A DNA stretch of 64,000 nucleotides from CAIWHR01 sp963713275 (GCA_963713275.1 CAVQLG010000021.1:1-64000); one strand, 5' to 3'; numbered from the stretch's first letter, positions 45,779 to 55,124 are shown. Notes: generated by a model from the letters alone, not told the origin. Made by a program: numbers and translations.

Positions 45779-47341
45779 GTGGACCTCCCAGTCTTCGCTC
45801 GTCGTGCTGCAGCCTCGCCACCCGGGGGTTCCGCAAACGCCGGCCACGCCGGCTGCAGTGCCCAGTCCTGCGGCGCGGCGGGCAACGCCCTCGCCGGCGT
45901 TTCCGCAGCGGTGCAGGCGCAGGTGCACGATCATCCCTGCTTCTCGGAGGACGCGCACCGGTATTTCGCCCGCATGCACGTCGCGGTGGCGCCGGCCTGC
46001 AACATCCAGTGCCACTACTGCAACCGGAAATACGACTGCGCCAACGAGTCGCGCCCGGGCGTCGTGTCGGAGGTGCTGAGCCCCGAGCAGGCGGTGAAGA
46101 AAGCGCTGGTCGTCGCCGCCGCGATCCCCCAGTTGAGTGTGCTGGGCGTCGCCGGGCCGGGCGATCCGCTCGCCAATCCCAAGCGAACCTTCGCCACCTT
46201 CGCCATGCTTCGCCGGCACGCACCCGACCTCAAGCTGTGCGTGTCGACCAACGGGTTGGCCCTGCCCGCGTGGGTCGACCAGCTCGCCGGCCACAACGTC
46301 GCCCACGTGACGATCACCATCAACTGCATCGATCCCGACGTCGGCGCGCGCATCTACCCGTGGGTCCTGTGGAACCGCCAGCGCGTCGAGGGACGCGAAG
46401 GCGCCGCAATCCTGATCGAGCAGCAACAGAAGGGCCTCGAGATGTGCGCGGCCCGCGGCATCCTGGTCAAGGTGAATTCGGTACTGATCCCCGGCGTCAA
46501 CGACGCGCACCTGCCGGAAGTCAGCCGCGTGGTGAAGGCGAAAGGCGCCTTCCTCCACAACGTGATGCCGCTGATCTCGGCGCCCGAGCACGGCACCTAC
46601 TATGGCCAGGTCGGCCAGCGCGGTCCGACTGCCGAAGAGCTGAAGGCGCTGCAGGACGCCTGCGCCGGCGACATGCGCATGATGCGTCACTGCCGCCAGT
46701 GCCGCGCCGATGCCGTCGGCCTGCTCGGTGAGGATCGCAGCGCCGAGTTCACGCTCGACAAGATCGCCGCGATGTCGATCGACCTCGCAGCGGGAGCGCA
46801 GCGCCGCTCCGAGATGCGCGCGGCGATCGCGACCGAGCGCGAGGCCAAGCGCGCCGCGCGAGTTGCCGCGGAGGCGTCGGCGACGGGCCCGCGGCCGGCG
46901 CGGGTGGCGCTCGACGGCGCGCGGCGCGCACCGCGGGAGCCGGACCTGCCGCCGGTGAGGATCGCGGTTGCCAGCCGCGGATCGCAGTTCGTCGACGAGC
47001 ACTTCGGCCACGCGACGCGGTTCCTGATCTACGAAGTGTCGGCTGACGTCACGCGCTTGGTCGAGCAGCGCGCGACCGAGGTCTACTGTGGTGGCGCCGA
47101 AGGCTGCGGCGAGGCCGAGAGCGCGCTTGCGCGCAACCTTCGGGCGCTGGCGGGCTGCGCGGCGGTGGTGTGCGCGAAGATCGGCTACGAGCCCTGGCGC
47201 GCGCTGGAGGATGCCGGCATCACCCCGAATGGCGAGCACGCGCACGAGGCGATCGACGACGCCTTGCGCGCCGTCTACCTCGAGTTGCGCGACGCCGGCA
47301 AGCGGGTACCGGCAACGCCAGCGTTGCGGCATTGCGCCTAA
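45779..47341 (+). CDS. nifB: FeMo-cofactor biosynthesis radical SAM protein NifB
   Basis: 520 residues from a GTG (VDLPVFARR) with a GGGGAA upstream. Radical SAM motif ACNIQCHYCNRKYDC gives Cys74, Cys78 and Cys81. Further family segments: GVAGPGDPLANP, CVSTNGLALP, and the C-terminal-half CRQCRADAVGLLGED. A NifX-like cofactor-binding domain is fused at about 395-520 (IAVASRGSQFVDEHFGHATRF). It builds NifB-co, the precursor of FeMo-co. It has its own NifA/sigma-54 promoter; draG follows by 50 bases. Confidence 0.97.
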   Translation: MDLPVFARRAAASPPGGSANAGHAGCSAQSCGAAGNALAGVSAAVQAQVHDHPCFSEDAHRYFARMHVAVAPACNIQCHYCNRKYDCANESRPGVVSEVLSPEQAVKKALVVAAAIPQLSVLGVAGPGDPLANPKRTFATFAMLRRHAPDLKLCVSTNGLALPAWVDQLAGHNVAHVTITINCIDPDVGARIYPWVLWNRQRVEGREGAAILIEQQQKGLEMCAARGILVKVNSVLIPGVNDAHLPEVSRVVKAKGAFLHNVMPLISAPEHGTYYGQVGQRGPTAEELKALQDACAGDMRMMRHCRQCRADAVGLLGEDRSAEFTLDKIAAMSIDLAAGAQRRSEMRAAIATEREAKRAARVAAEASATGPRPARVALDGARRAPREPDLPPVRIAVASRGSQFVDEHFGHATRFLIYEVSADVTRLVEQRATEVYCGGAEGCGEAESALARNLRALAGCAAVVCAKIGYEPWRALEDAGITPNGEHAHEAIDDALRAVYLELRDAGKRVPATPALRHCA

Positions 47342-47391
47342 GGCGCTTGATCCGGGCTCGAGGTCCGTTGCAACGCGAGGTCGATCGAGGC

Positions 47392-48390
47392 ATGCGCAGC
47401 GTGAACGCCCGGACCACGATCGAGGCGGGCCCTGCCGCTCGATGGACGGGTCCGCGCCCGCATACCCCCAAGTCCGCGCTTGCAAACGAGAAAGTGCTCG
47501 AACGCGCGGTCGGCGCCTATGTCGGTCTCGCCGTCGGCGACGCGCTCGGCGCGACGGTGGAGTTCATGACGCCGCGCGAGATTCGCCGGCGCTACGGACT
47601 GCACGACCGCGTTCGCGGCGGAGGCTGGCTCAAGCTCGTCGCCGGCCGGGTCACCGACGACACCACGATGGCGCTCGCGCTCGGCGAGTCGATCCTCGCT
47701 GCCGGCCGCGTGGACGCGCTCGCCTGCGCGCGTGCCTTCGACGCCTGGATGCGGCGCAAGCCGGTGGACATCGGGCACACCGTACGCCGCGGCATCGCGC
47801 GTTTCCGCGCCACGGGCGAAACCGCGACCCCGCCGTCCGAGGACGCCGCCGGCAACGGTGCCTGCATGCGTTGCCTGCCGGTCGCGCTGTTCATGCTTGG
47901 CGGCCGTGCCAACGAGGTGCGCGAGGCGTGTTGCGTGCAGGCGCACGTCACCCACAACCATCCGCTGTCGGATGCGGCGGTGGAACTGGTCGTTACGCTG
48001 GTTCAGCGCGCGCTGGTCGGGGCGACGATCCGCGACCTGCTGCACGATTGCGTCAAGCCGGCCGCGCTGGCCCAGCCGCAGCTTCGCTTTCGCACCCGGC
48101 GGATGGAGAACCCGAGTGGCTATGTCGTCGAGACGATGCGGGCAGTCCTGCAGGCGCTGTTCGACACCGACAGCTTCGAGGACTGCCTGGTCGACGTGGT
48201 CAATCGTGGCGGCGACGCCGACACCACGGGCGCGATCGCCGGCATGATCGCGGGGGCGCTCTATGGAAGCCGCGCGATCCCGCGGCAATGGCGCGAGACG
48301 CTCGACCCCGCCATTCGCGCGGCGTGCGAGGAGCAGGCGAAGGCGCTGGTCGCGCGGAGTCGCGCACTCACGACAGGACGAACCCCCTAG
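47392..48390 (+). CDS. draG: ADP-ribosyl-[dinitrogen reductase] hydrolase DraG
   Basis: 332 residues from the ATG at MRSVNARTT. ADP-ribosylglycohydrolase fold: VGLAVGDALGATVEFMTPREI, the metal-binding RVTDDTTMALALGES, and the second metal motif NRGGDADTTGAIAGM. It removes ADP-ribose from NifH Arg101 and restores activity. It probably reads through from nifB; it faces nifQ. Confidence 0.95.
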   Translation: MRSVNARTTIEAGPAARWTGPRPHTPKSALANEKVLERAVGAYVGLAVGDALGATVEFMTPREIRRRYGLHDRVRGGGWLKLVAGRVTDDTTMALALGESILAAGRVDALACARAFDAWMRRKPVDIGHTVRRGIARFRATGETATPPSEDAAGNGACMRCLPVALFMLGGRANEVREACCVQAHVTHNHPLSDAAVELVVTLVQRALVGATIRDLLHDCVKPAALAQPQLRFRTRRMENPSGYVVETMRAVLQALFDTDSFEDCLVDVVNRGGDADTTGAIAGMIAGALYGSRAIPRQWRETLDPAIRAACEEQAKALVARSRALTTGRTP

Positions 48391-48392
48391 CA

Positions 48393-48420
48393 GCGGCAGG
48401 ACCCGCGTCCCGCCTGCCGC
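48393..48420. terminator. Inverted repeat between convergent draG and nifQ
   Basis: GCGGCAGG (48393-48400) pairs with CCTGCCGC (48413-48420) over a 12-base loop, placed between two convergent stops. No T-run; possible bidirectional terminator. Confidence 0.4.
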
Positions 48421-48442
48421 GACGCGCGCACTTCGAACCGTG

Positions 48443-49144
48443 TCAGGCTGCGCGATCGACCCGTATGCGCGTCCACCCCGGCTGGGGATCCTCCTCCGGC
48501 CCGAAGCAATGCGCGTAGTCCGAGCACGTGGCGCACGAAGGCGAGCGGCAGATCGCGACCTCTTCGCGTTGGCAGAGCTGGCGATAGAAGAACTTCTTCC
48601 ACTTCATGTCGCCGACGTTCTTCCGGTGCAACGGGGCGAAGTACTCGGCCAGCAGTTGGTTGAGCACTCTCCGGCAGGGCAATCCCATGTCCTGCCACAA
48701 GTGGTCGGGCGCCATTGCCGCGGTGGCGATGGCAAAGGCGAGCCAGCGTGAACTCTCGTCGGCCACGCTGCGGCCCTCCAGCAGCAGCGCGGCGAGGTCG
48801 GCGAACTCGTCGGAACCGGAGTCCGGCAAGGCGGGCTTGGGAACGGCAAGCGTCAGGGCCTTCGCGATCGCCGGGTCGAGCGCGGGAAAACGGCGCGCGA
48901 GCAGACGCGCGAACGCTGCCCGCGGGACGCCCGCAATAGGGACCGCGTAGGGGGCGGGCCGCAGCGCTGCGCGCGAGATCACGCCGGCGAACGCAAGCGT
49001 CGCGGTGGCGGTCGGGTCCCTTGCGGCCTCGAGCAGGCGCTCGCGCCCGAGTTCCCAATCCGCGCCCGCCAGCTTGCTCGGCTCGTGCGTCGAACTCGCC
49101 ACGTTCCCGGTGACGCCGCCGAGGTCGTTCCTCGTCGCCAGCAT
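48443..49144 (-). CDS. nifQ: Nitrogenase molybdenum donor NifQ
   Basis: 233 residues. The C-terminal cysteine signature C-x4-C-x2-C-x5-C (CRSPSCATCSDYAHC) and the upstream RNVGDMKWKKFFYRQLC are hallmarks of NifQ, which carries a Mo-Fe-S cluster to the NifEN/NifH assembly. It lies 22 bases downstream of the molbindin gene, so Mo binding and Mo delivery are coupled in one unit. Confidence 0.93.
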   Translation of the reverse strand: MLATRNDLGGVTGNVASSTHEPSKLAGADWELGRERLLEAARDPTATATLAFAGVISRAALRPAPYAVPIAGVPRAAFARLLARRFPALDPAIAKALTLAVPKPALPDSGSDEFADLAALLLEGRSVADESSRWLAFAIATAAMAPDHLWQDMGLPCRRVLNQLLAEYFAPLHRKNVGDMKWKKFFYRQLCQREEVAICRSPSCATCSDYAHCFGPEEDPQPGWTRIRVDRAA

Positions 49145-49166
49145 GGTGACCCCTGCGCGAGATGGG

Positions 49167-49373
49167 CTAGAGGCGTTCGACGAACACGCTGGTCGCCTTG
49201 AACGCGGCGGCCACTTCGTCGCCGACCTTGAGCCCGGTGTCTTCCAGCGAACGGCTGGTGATCACGGCACTGACGAGCCCGGCCGCAGTCTCGATCTCGA
49301 TCTCCGACACGGCAGAGCCCCGCACGATTGCGGTGACCCGGCCCTCGAGGCGATTGCGTACGCTGGTCTTCAT
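49167..49373 (-). CDS. Molybdenum-pterin binding protein (Mop, molbindin)
   Basis: 68 residues from the ATG at MKTSVRNRLEG; the frame upstream is non-coding. A single Mop/TOBE domain: RNRLEGRVTAIVRGSAVSEIEIET, VITSRSLEDTGLKVGDEVAAAFKATSV. It would store molybdate as a hexamer. Just upstream of nifQ. Confidence 0.92.
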   Translation of the reverse strand: MKTSVRNRLEGRVTAIVRGSAVSEIEIETAAGLVSAVITSRSLEDTGLKVGDEVAAAFKATSVFVERL

Positions 49374-49544
49374 GGTGACAACTCCGGGACATGCGCTGCA
49401 TGGGGCCTGCGCATGCAAGTCGCGTGCTATCGCGCGCCGACCGGCGAACGGGTGGGGGGCCGCAGAGCGAGGTGCGGCGGAGGGCGGCGCGATTGCCGTG
49501 CGCACCGCGGTGTCGGGTTTGCGCCAACGCGCTTGGGCGCAGGG

Positions 49545-50430
49545 CTACACTGTCGCGAATCCAACTTCGTACAGGCCGCCGATGACGACGAACTCGTCCT
49601 CGCCGCGGGGCATGCCCGGCAGCAGGCGGCTGAAGAAGAAGATCTTGGGCAGCGGAACTGCCGCAGTGAGGATGTAGTCGCCGAACTCGCCGGCGCGCTC
49701 GCGCGAGGAAGAGAACGAGTTGAGGTTGTTGAGCAGCAGGACGCGGCGCCGGGAATCCAGGGCCGCGATCTCTTCGTAGGCCTGCAGGGCGTTGACGCCC
49801 CGGTACAGGGTGCGGTGCGCGGCCGCCTCGCCTTGCCGCGCCAGCTCGTATTGGCAGTAGGTGTAGAGCAGGTCGAGCTGCTCTTCCAGAGCATTCGTTC
49901 CGTAGAGGCCCGCCGCACGCGCCCCGAGGTAGTGCGAATAGGCCGCCGAGCCGGGATCGCGCAGCGGTTCGCGGTGAAAGCGCGGGACAAGGCCGAAGCG
50001 CGACTCCACCCAACCCTTGAGCACCGCGCCCTCGCGCCCGTCGGGGTCGAACAGCCAGCCGCGCACGACGCGCAAGTACATTGCGCGGGCGCGGTTGCCG
50101 GGCGTGGCTTCTCCTCGTCGGCGCGGCGGCCGTGCGGTACCGCCGGGCGAAGCCAGGCCCGCGTCCTCGGGCCGACCCAAGCTGAAGTGCTCGGCCATGT
50201 AGTGGACGAAGCCCTGCCGGCGCTCTTGCGCCTCGTCCATGTCGTCGAGCATCGCGAACAGCGGCCGGTGCAGCGCGTGCACGCCGTCGAGCGTCAACGC
50301 GGCACGGGTGCGCGTTGAACGTGAGCCCACCCAGGACCGCAGCCGGAAGGTTGCAGCGATTGAGCGGCAGGCGGGCCGAGGGCGGCAACGCCGCCGCCGC
50401 GTGTGACGCGCCGCCGGACTTGTCGGTCAC
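49545..50430 (-). pseudogene. draT: NAD-dinitrogen-reductase ADP-ribosyltransferase DraT, frameshifted
   Basis: The N-terminal family segment ARLPLNRCNLPAAVLGGLTF lies in one frame (start probably GTG at 50428-50430 or TTG at 50386-50388). From about 50298-50313 the protein continues in another frame: LTLDGVHALHRPLFAMLDD, FVHYMAEHF, RADYLR-like MYLRVVRGWLFDPDGREGA, LYRGVNAL, NNLNSFSSSRERAGEFGDY and KIFFFSRLLPG. A single added base restores about 290 residues. DraT inactivates NifH by ADP-ribosylating Arg101 in darkness or after ammonium shock. DraG is present, which argues for a functional pair and a sequencing error. Confidence 0.85.
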
Positions 50431-50436
50431 GCTACA
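50421..50436. promoter_or_regulatory. NifA upstream activator site of nifH
   Basis: TGT-CGGTCACGCT-ACA, exact TGT-N10-ACA, about 100 bases upstream of the nifH -24 element. It overlaps the putative first codon of draT. Confidence 0.8.
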
Positions 50437-50534
50437 AACGCCGGGGGTTTTGTCGCATCCGGTACTGCGGTCACGGCGTCGAAGCAAAGCGCAATCTCTC
50501 TTGATTTCAGGGACCTACGCCAGCTTGGCGGCGA

Positions 50535-50550
50535 TGGCACGGCGCTTGCG
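50535..50550 (+). promoter_or_regulatory. Sigma-54 promoter of nifHDK
   Basis: TGGCACGGCGCTTGCG is a near-exact match to TGGCAC-N5-TTGCA. Predicted transcript start near 50561, giving a leader of about 50 bases with AAGGAGG before the nifH ATG. Confidence 0.92.
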
Positions 50551-50611
50551 CCCAACAGCTTGAAGCGCACATCGGGCGCGCTCGGTTCTCTCATCGCAAG
50601 GAGGTTGCACC

Positions 50612-51505
50612 ATGGCACTGCGGCAATGCGCCATCTACGGTAAAGGCGGCATCGGCAAGTCTACCACCACCCAGAACCTGGTCGCCGCGCTGGCCGAGGC
50701 GGGCAAGCACGTGATGATCGTCGGTTGCGATCCCAAGGCCGACTCGACCCGGCTGATGCTGCACTCGAAAGCGCAGAACGCGGTGATGCAGCTTGCCGCG
50801 GAAGCGGGCAGCGTCGAGGACCTCGAGCTCGAGGACGTGTTGCAGGTCGGCTTCGGCGGCGTGAAGTGCGTCGAGTCGGGCGGCCCCGAGCCGGGTGTGG
50901 GCTGTGCCGGCCGCGGCGTGATCACCGCGATCAACTTCCTCGAGGAGGAAGGCGCCTACGACGACGAGCTCGACTTCGTGTTCTACGACGTGCTGGGCGA
51001 CGTCGTGTGCGGCGGCTTCGCCATGCCGATCCGCGAGAACAAGGCGCAGGAGATCTACATCGTCGTCTCCGGCGAGATGATGGCGATGTACGCAGCCAAC
51101 AACATCTGCAAGGGCATCGTCAAGTACGCAAGCTCGGGCGGTGTGCGGCTCGCGGGGCTGATCTGCAATTCCCGCAACACAGACCGCGAGGCCGACCTGA
51201 TCGAGGCCCTCGCGGCGCGGCTCGGCACCCAGATGATCCACTTCGTTCCGCGCGACAACACGGTCCAGCATGCCGAGATCCGCCGCATGACGGTGATCGA
51301 ATACGACCCGAAGGCAAAGCAGGCCGACGAATACCGCGCGCTGGCGCGGAAGATCATCGACAACAAGAAGTTCGTCGTGCCGCAGCCGCTGACGATGGAC
51401 GAGCTCGAGGAGCTGTTGATGGAGTTCGGCATCATCAAGGAAGAAGACGAAGCGATCGTCGGCAAGAAGGCCGCCGACGAGGTTGCCTCCGCGGCCACGG
51501 CCTAG
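50612..51505 (+). CDS. nifH: Nitrogenase iron protein NifH
   Basis: 297 residues. P-loop GKGGIGKS at 10-17, [4Fe-4S] ligands Cys98 and Cys133, and the ADP-ribosylation target Arg101 in GCAGRGV. It is the ATP-dependent reductase of dinitrogenase and also acts in FeMo-co maturation. A strong ribosome site precedes it. A hairpin separates it from nifD. Confidence 0.99.
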   Translation: MALRQCAIYGKGGIGKSTTTQNLVAALAEAGKHVMIVGCDPKADSTRLMLHSKAQNAVMQLAAEAGSVEDLELEDVLQVGFGGVKCVESGGPEPGVGCAGRGVITAINFLEEEGAYDDELDFVFYDVLGDVVCGGFAMPIRENKAQEIYIVVSGEMMAMYAANNICKGIVKYASSGGVRLAGLICNSRNTDREADLIEALAARLGTQMIHFVPRDNTVQHAEIRRMTVIEYDPKAKQADEYRALARKIIDNKKFVVPQPLTMDELEELLMEFGIIKEEDEAIVGKKAADEVASAATA

Positions 51506-51513
51506 GCGCGCGC

Positions 51514-51545
51514 GACCGACGCCGCCGGGCATGCGCCCGTCGGTC
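51514..51545 (+). other. Stem-loop in the nifH-nifD intergenic region
   Basis: GACCGACG (51514-51521) pairs with CGTCGGTC (51538-51545), with inner GGGC/GCCC pairing. No T-run. It may stabilise the nifH 3' end or attenuate read-through, which would give the usual NifH excess. Confidence 0.5.
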
Positions 51546-51597
51546 CATCGAACCAAGCGCCGACCGCGCCTGCGCGCGGCGGCGACAGGAGACGAAC

Positions 51598-53079
51598 GTG
51601 GCTGAACTCACCCGGACCGAGTCCGAACAACTGATCCAGGAAGTGCTCGAGGTCTATCCCGAGAAGGGGAAGAAGGACCGCGCGAAGCACCTGATGGTCA
51701 ACGACAAGACGCTGGAGCAGGCGAAGAAGTGCATGACGTCCAACCGCAAGTCGCTGCCCGGTGTGATGACTCAGCGCGGGTGCGCGTACGCCGGGTCGAA
51801 GGGCGTGGTCTGGGGTCCGATCAAGGACATGATCTCGATCTCGCACGGACCGATCGGCTGCGGGCAATACTCGCGCGCCGGGCGCCGCTCCTATTACGTC
51901 GGCTACGCCGGCGTCAACAGCTTCACCGAGATGAACTTCTCCTCGGACTTCCAGGAGAAGGACGTCGTGTTCGGCGGCGACAAGAAGCTCGCCAGGGTGA
52001 TCGCCGAGATCGACCGGCTCTTTCCGCTGAACAAGGGCATCAGCATCCAGTCCGAGTGCCCGATCGGCCTGATCGGCGACGACATCGAGGCGGTTGCCAG
52101 GAAGAGCGCTGCAGAGATCGGCAAGGTCGTCGTGCCGGTGCGCTGCGAGGGGTTCCGCGGGGTGTCGCAATCGCTCGGCCACCACATCGCCAACGATTCG
52201 GTGCGCGACTGGATCCTCGGCAACCGGGAAGGCAAGCCGTTCGCGTCGACGCCCTACGACGTCGCGATCCTGGGCGACTACAACGTCGGCGGGGACGCCT
52301 GGTCGTCGCGCATCCTCCTGGAGGAGATGGGGCTGCGGGTCGTCGCGCAATGGTCCGGCGACGGGACGCTGTCCGAGATGGAGAACACGCCCAACGTCAC
52401 GCTGAACCTGCTGCACTGCTACCGTTCGATGAACTACATCTCGCGCCACATGGAGGAGAAGTACGGGATCCCCTGGCTCGAGTTCAACTTCTTCGGTCCG
52501 ACCAAGATCGCGCAGAGCCTGCGCCAGATCGCCGAGCGCTTCGACGACACGATCAAGGAAGGTGCCGAGCGGGTGATCGCGAAGTACCAGGCTCAGTGCG
52601 ACGCCGTGATCGCGCGCTACAAGCCGCGCCTGGAGGGCAAGCGGGTCATGCTGTTCGTCGGCGGCCTGCGCCCGCGCCACGTGATCGGCGCCTACGAGGA
52701 CCTCGGCATGGAAGTGATCGGCACCGGTTACGAGTTCGCGCACAACGATGACTACGACCGCACGATCAAGGAAATGGGCGAGGCGACGCTGATCTACGAC
52801 GACGCGACCGCCTACGAGCTGGACGAGTTCGTGAAGCGGCTGAAGCCGGACCTGGTCGGCTCCGGGATCAAGGAGAAGTACGTCTACCACAAGATGGGCG
52901 TTCCCTTCCGCCAGATGCACTCGTGGGACTACTCGGGTCCGTACCACGGCTACGACGGGTTCGCGGTGTTCGCCCGCGACATGGACATGACGCTGAACAA
53001 CCCGTGCTGGGGCAAGATGACGCCGCCCTGGCAGCGCAAGGCCGAGGCCGTTGGAACCGCCGCGGCGATGGCCGGCTGA
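51598..53079 (+). CDS. nifD: Nitrogenase MoFe protein alpha chain NifD
   Basis: 493 residues from a GTG after AGGAG; the open frame upstream overlaps nifH and is non-coding. P-cluster ligands Cys62, Cys88 and Cys154; FeMo-co ligands Cys274 and His441 (Cys275 and His442 in Azotobacter). RCEGFRGVSQSLGHH surrounds the His195-type residue. It catalyses N2 reduction with NifK. Confidence 0.99.
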   Translation: MAELTRTESEQLIQEVLEVYPEKGKKDRAKHLMVNDKTLEQAKKCMTSNRKSLPGVMTQRGCAYAGSKGVVWGPIKDMISISHGPIGCGQYSRAGRRSYYVGYAGVNSFTEMNFSSDFQEKDVVFGGDKKLARVIAEIDRLFPLNKGISIQSECPIGLIGDDIEAVARKSAAEIGKVVVPVRCEGFRGVSQSLGHHIANDSVRDWILGNREGKPFASTPYDVAILGDYNVGGDAWSSRILLEEMGLRVVAQWSGDGTLSEMENTPNVTLNLLHCYRSMNYISRHMEEKYGIPWLEFNFFGPTKIAQSLRQIAERFDDTIKEGAERVIAKYQAQCDAVIARYKPRLEGKRVMLFVGGLRPRHVIGAYEDLGMEVIGTGYEFAHNDDYDRTIKEMGEATLIYDDATAYELDEFVKRLKPDLVGSGIKEKYVYHKMGVPFRQMHSWDYSGPYHGYDGFAVFARDMDMTLNNPCWGKMTPPWQRKAEAVGTAAAMAG

Positions 53080-53106
53080 AGCGAACGAGGCCAAAGGAGA
53101 CGCGCG

Positions 53107-54675
53107 ATGAGCCAGTCGGTCGAAGCGATCAAGCCCACCTACCCGCTGTTCTGCGAGGACGACTACCAGGCGCTGCTCAAGAAGAAGCAGGCCTTCGAGG
53201 AGCGCGTGCCGCAGCAGCGGATCGACGAGGTCTTCGAGTGGACGACGACCGCCGAGTACAAGGCGCTCAACTTCCAGCGCGAGACCCTGACGATCAACCC
53301 GGCGAAGACCTGCCAGCCGCTGGGTGCGCTACTGTGTTCGCTGGGCTTCGACAAGACCCTGCCGTACGTGCACGGATCGCAGGGTTGCGCCGCCTACTTC
53401 CGCACTTACCTCAGCCGGCACTTCAAGGAGCCGGTGGCGATGGTGTCCGACTCGATGACCGAGGACGCCGCGGTATTCGGCGGGCAGAAGAACCTGTTCG
53501 AAGGGCTCGCCAACGCCTACGCGTTGTACAAGCCGGAGATGATCGCGATCTCGACCACCTGCATGGCGGAGGTGATCGGCGACGACCTCAACGCGTTCAT
53601 CAACAACGCCAAGAAGGAGGGCCACATCGCCCAGGACTTCCCGATCCCGTTCGCCCACACGCCGAGCTTCGTCGGCTCGCACGTGACCGGCTGGGACAAC
53701 ATGTTCGAAGGCATCGCCCGCCATTTCACGCTGAACACGATGGAAGGAAAGGCGCCGGGGCGAAACGGCCGGATCAACATCGTGCCCGGCTTCGAGACCT
53801 ACCTCGGCAACTATCGGGTGATCCGCCGGATGCTCGACGAGATGGGTGTCGCGCACACGATGCTGTGCGATCCCTCGGAAGTGCTCGACACCCCCGCCAA
53901 CGGCACCTTCGAGATGTACGCGGGCGGCACGACGATCGCCGAGGTGAGCGACGCGCCCAACGCCATCACCACACTGCTGCTGCAGCCGCTGCACCTCGAG
54001 AAGACGCGCAAGTTCGTCGAGACCACCTGGGCGCACGACGTGCCCAAGCTCAGCATCCCGATGGGGCTCGAGTGGACCGACGAGTTCCTGATGAAGGTGT
54101 CGGAGCTTACCGGCAAGCCGATCCCGGCGTCGCTCGCGAAGGAGCGCGGGCGCCTGGTGGACATGATGACCGACTCGCACACCTGGTTGCACGGCAAGCG
54201 CTTCTCGTTGTACGGCGACCCGGACTTCGTCATGGGGCTCACCAAGTTCCTGCTGGAGCTGGGGGCGGAGCCGCTGCACGTGCTCTGCAACAACGCCGGC
54301 AAGAAGTGGAAGAAGCTGATGGAAGCGCTGCTCGCCGGCTCGTCCTACGGCACCCAGGCGCAGGTCTACGCCGGCCACGACCTGTGGCACCTGCGCTCGC
54401 TGGTGTTTGAGGACAAGCCCGATTTCCTGATCGGCAACTCCTACGGCAAGTACATCCAGCGCGACACGCTGCACAAGGGCAAGGCGTTCGAGGTGCCGCT
54501 GATCCGGCTGGGGTTCCCGATCTTCGATCGGCACCATCTGCACCGCGCCGCCACGTTGGGCTACGAAGGCGCGATGACGATGCTGACGACGCTGGTGAAC
54601 GCGGTGCTCGAGCGGCTCGACGACGAGACGCGCGTGATGGGCGTCACGGACTACAACCACGACCTGGTGCGCTGA
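53107..54675 (+). CDS. nifK: Nitrogenase MoFe protein beta chain NifK
   Basis: 522 residues. P-cluster ligands Cys69, Cys94 and Cys152 (QGCAAYFRTYLSRHF; STTCMAEVIGDD). Full length with the N-terminal extension typical of proteobacteria. AAAGGAG precedes the ATG; 27 bases after nifD. Confidence 0.99.
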   Translation: MSQSVEAIKPTYPLFCEDDYQALLKKKQAFEERVPQQRIDEVFEWTTTAEYKALNFQRETLTINPAKTCQPLGALLCSLGFDKTLPYVHGSQGCAAYFRTYLSRHFKEPVAMVSDSMTEDAAVFGGQKNLFEGLANAYALYKPEMIAISTTCMAEVIGDDLNAFINNAKKEGHIAQDFPIPFAHTPSFVGSHVTGWDNMFEGIARHFTLNTMEGKAPGRNGRINIVPGFETYLGNYRVIRRMLDEMGVAHTMLCDPSEVLDTPANGTFEMYAGGTTIAEVSDAPNAITTLLLQPLHLEKTRKFVETTWAHDVPKLSIPMGLEWTDEFLMKVSELTGKPIPASLAKERGRLVDMMTDSHTWLHGKRFSLYGDPDFVMGLTKFLLELGAEPLHVLCNNAGKKWKKLMEALLAGSSYGTQAQVYAGHDLWHLRSLVFEDKPDFLIGNSYGKYIQRDTLHKGKAFEVPLIRLGFPIFDRHHLHRAATLGYEGAMTMLTTLVNAVLERLDDETRVMGVTDYNHDLVR

Positions 54676-54685
54676 GTCCGCGGCC

Positions 54686-54910
54686 ATGGCTAACATCATG
54701 ATCCGGCGGGGTGCCGACGGCGCGCTGGTGTTCTACCTGCCGAAGAAGGACCTGGAAGAGCGCGTCGTCTCGCTCGAGTTCGACCAGCCCGACAAGTGGG
54801 GCGGCGAGCTCAGGCTGGGCAGCGACCAGAGGTACTTCGTCGACCCGCTGGCGGCGCCGCCGAAACTGCCCGTGACCCTCCGCGCGCGGCGGGTGGGCGA
54901 ACCCGAGTGA
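54686..54910 (+). CDS. nifT: Nitrogen fixation protein NifT/FixU
   Basis: 74 residues, MANIMIRRGADGALVFYLPKKDLEE and WGGELRLGSDQRYFVDPLA, the NifT family pattern. 10 bases after nifK. Exact role unknown; dispensable in studied organisms. Confidence 0.93.
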   Translation: MANIMIRRGADGALVFYLPKKDLEERVVSLEFDQPDKWGGELRLGSDQRYFVDPLAAPPKLPVTLRARRVGEPE

Positions 54911-54923
54911 AAGGGAAGCGATC

Positions 54924-55124
54924 ATGGCGATGAAGATCGTTGCGATGGAGTGCATTGCCTGCGGCGACTGCCTGCCGGAGTGCCCGACCAAGTCGATCAC
55001 CGAGAAGGCGACCATCTACAAGATCAACAAGGACACCTGCAACGAGTGCGAGGGCCATTTCGACGAGCCGCGATGCGTCGAGCTCTGCCCGGTCGAGAAC
55101 TGTATCGTGGCGCTGGCGGCATGA
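54924..55124 (+). CDS. 2[4Fe-4S] ferredoxin, nif-associated
   Basis: 66 residues with CIACGDCLPECP and CNECEGHFDEPRCVELCPVENC. The eight-residue insert in the second cluster motif is typical of Alvin-type ferredoxins such as FdxN. It could carry electrons from Rnf to NifH. 13 bases after nifT. Confidence 0.9.
   Translation: MAMKIVAMECIACGDCLPECPTKSITEKATIYKINKDTCNECEGHFDEPRCVELCPVENCIVALAA

Noticed and set aside
48443..49144. Considered as draT because of its position between draG and nifH
   Set aside because: The C-x4-C-x2-C-x5-C signature and lack of ADP-ribosyltransferase motifs identify NifQ; draT is at 49545.
50451..50466. Second NifA-like site (TGT-N10-ACT) near nifH
   Set aside because: One half-site base is wrong, and an exact site is present 30 bases away.
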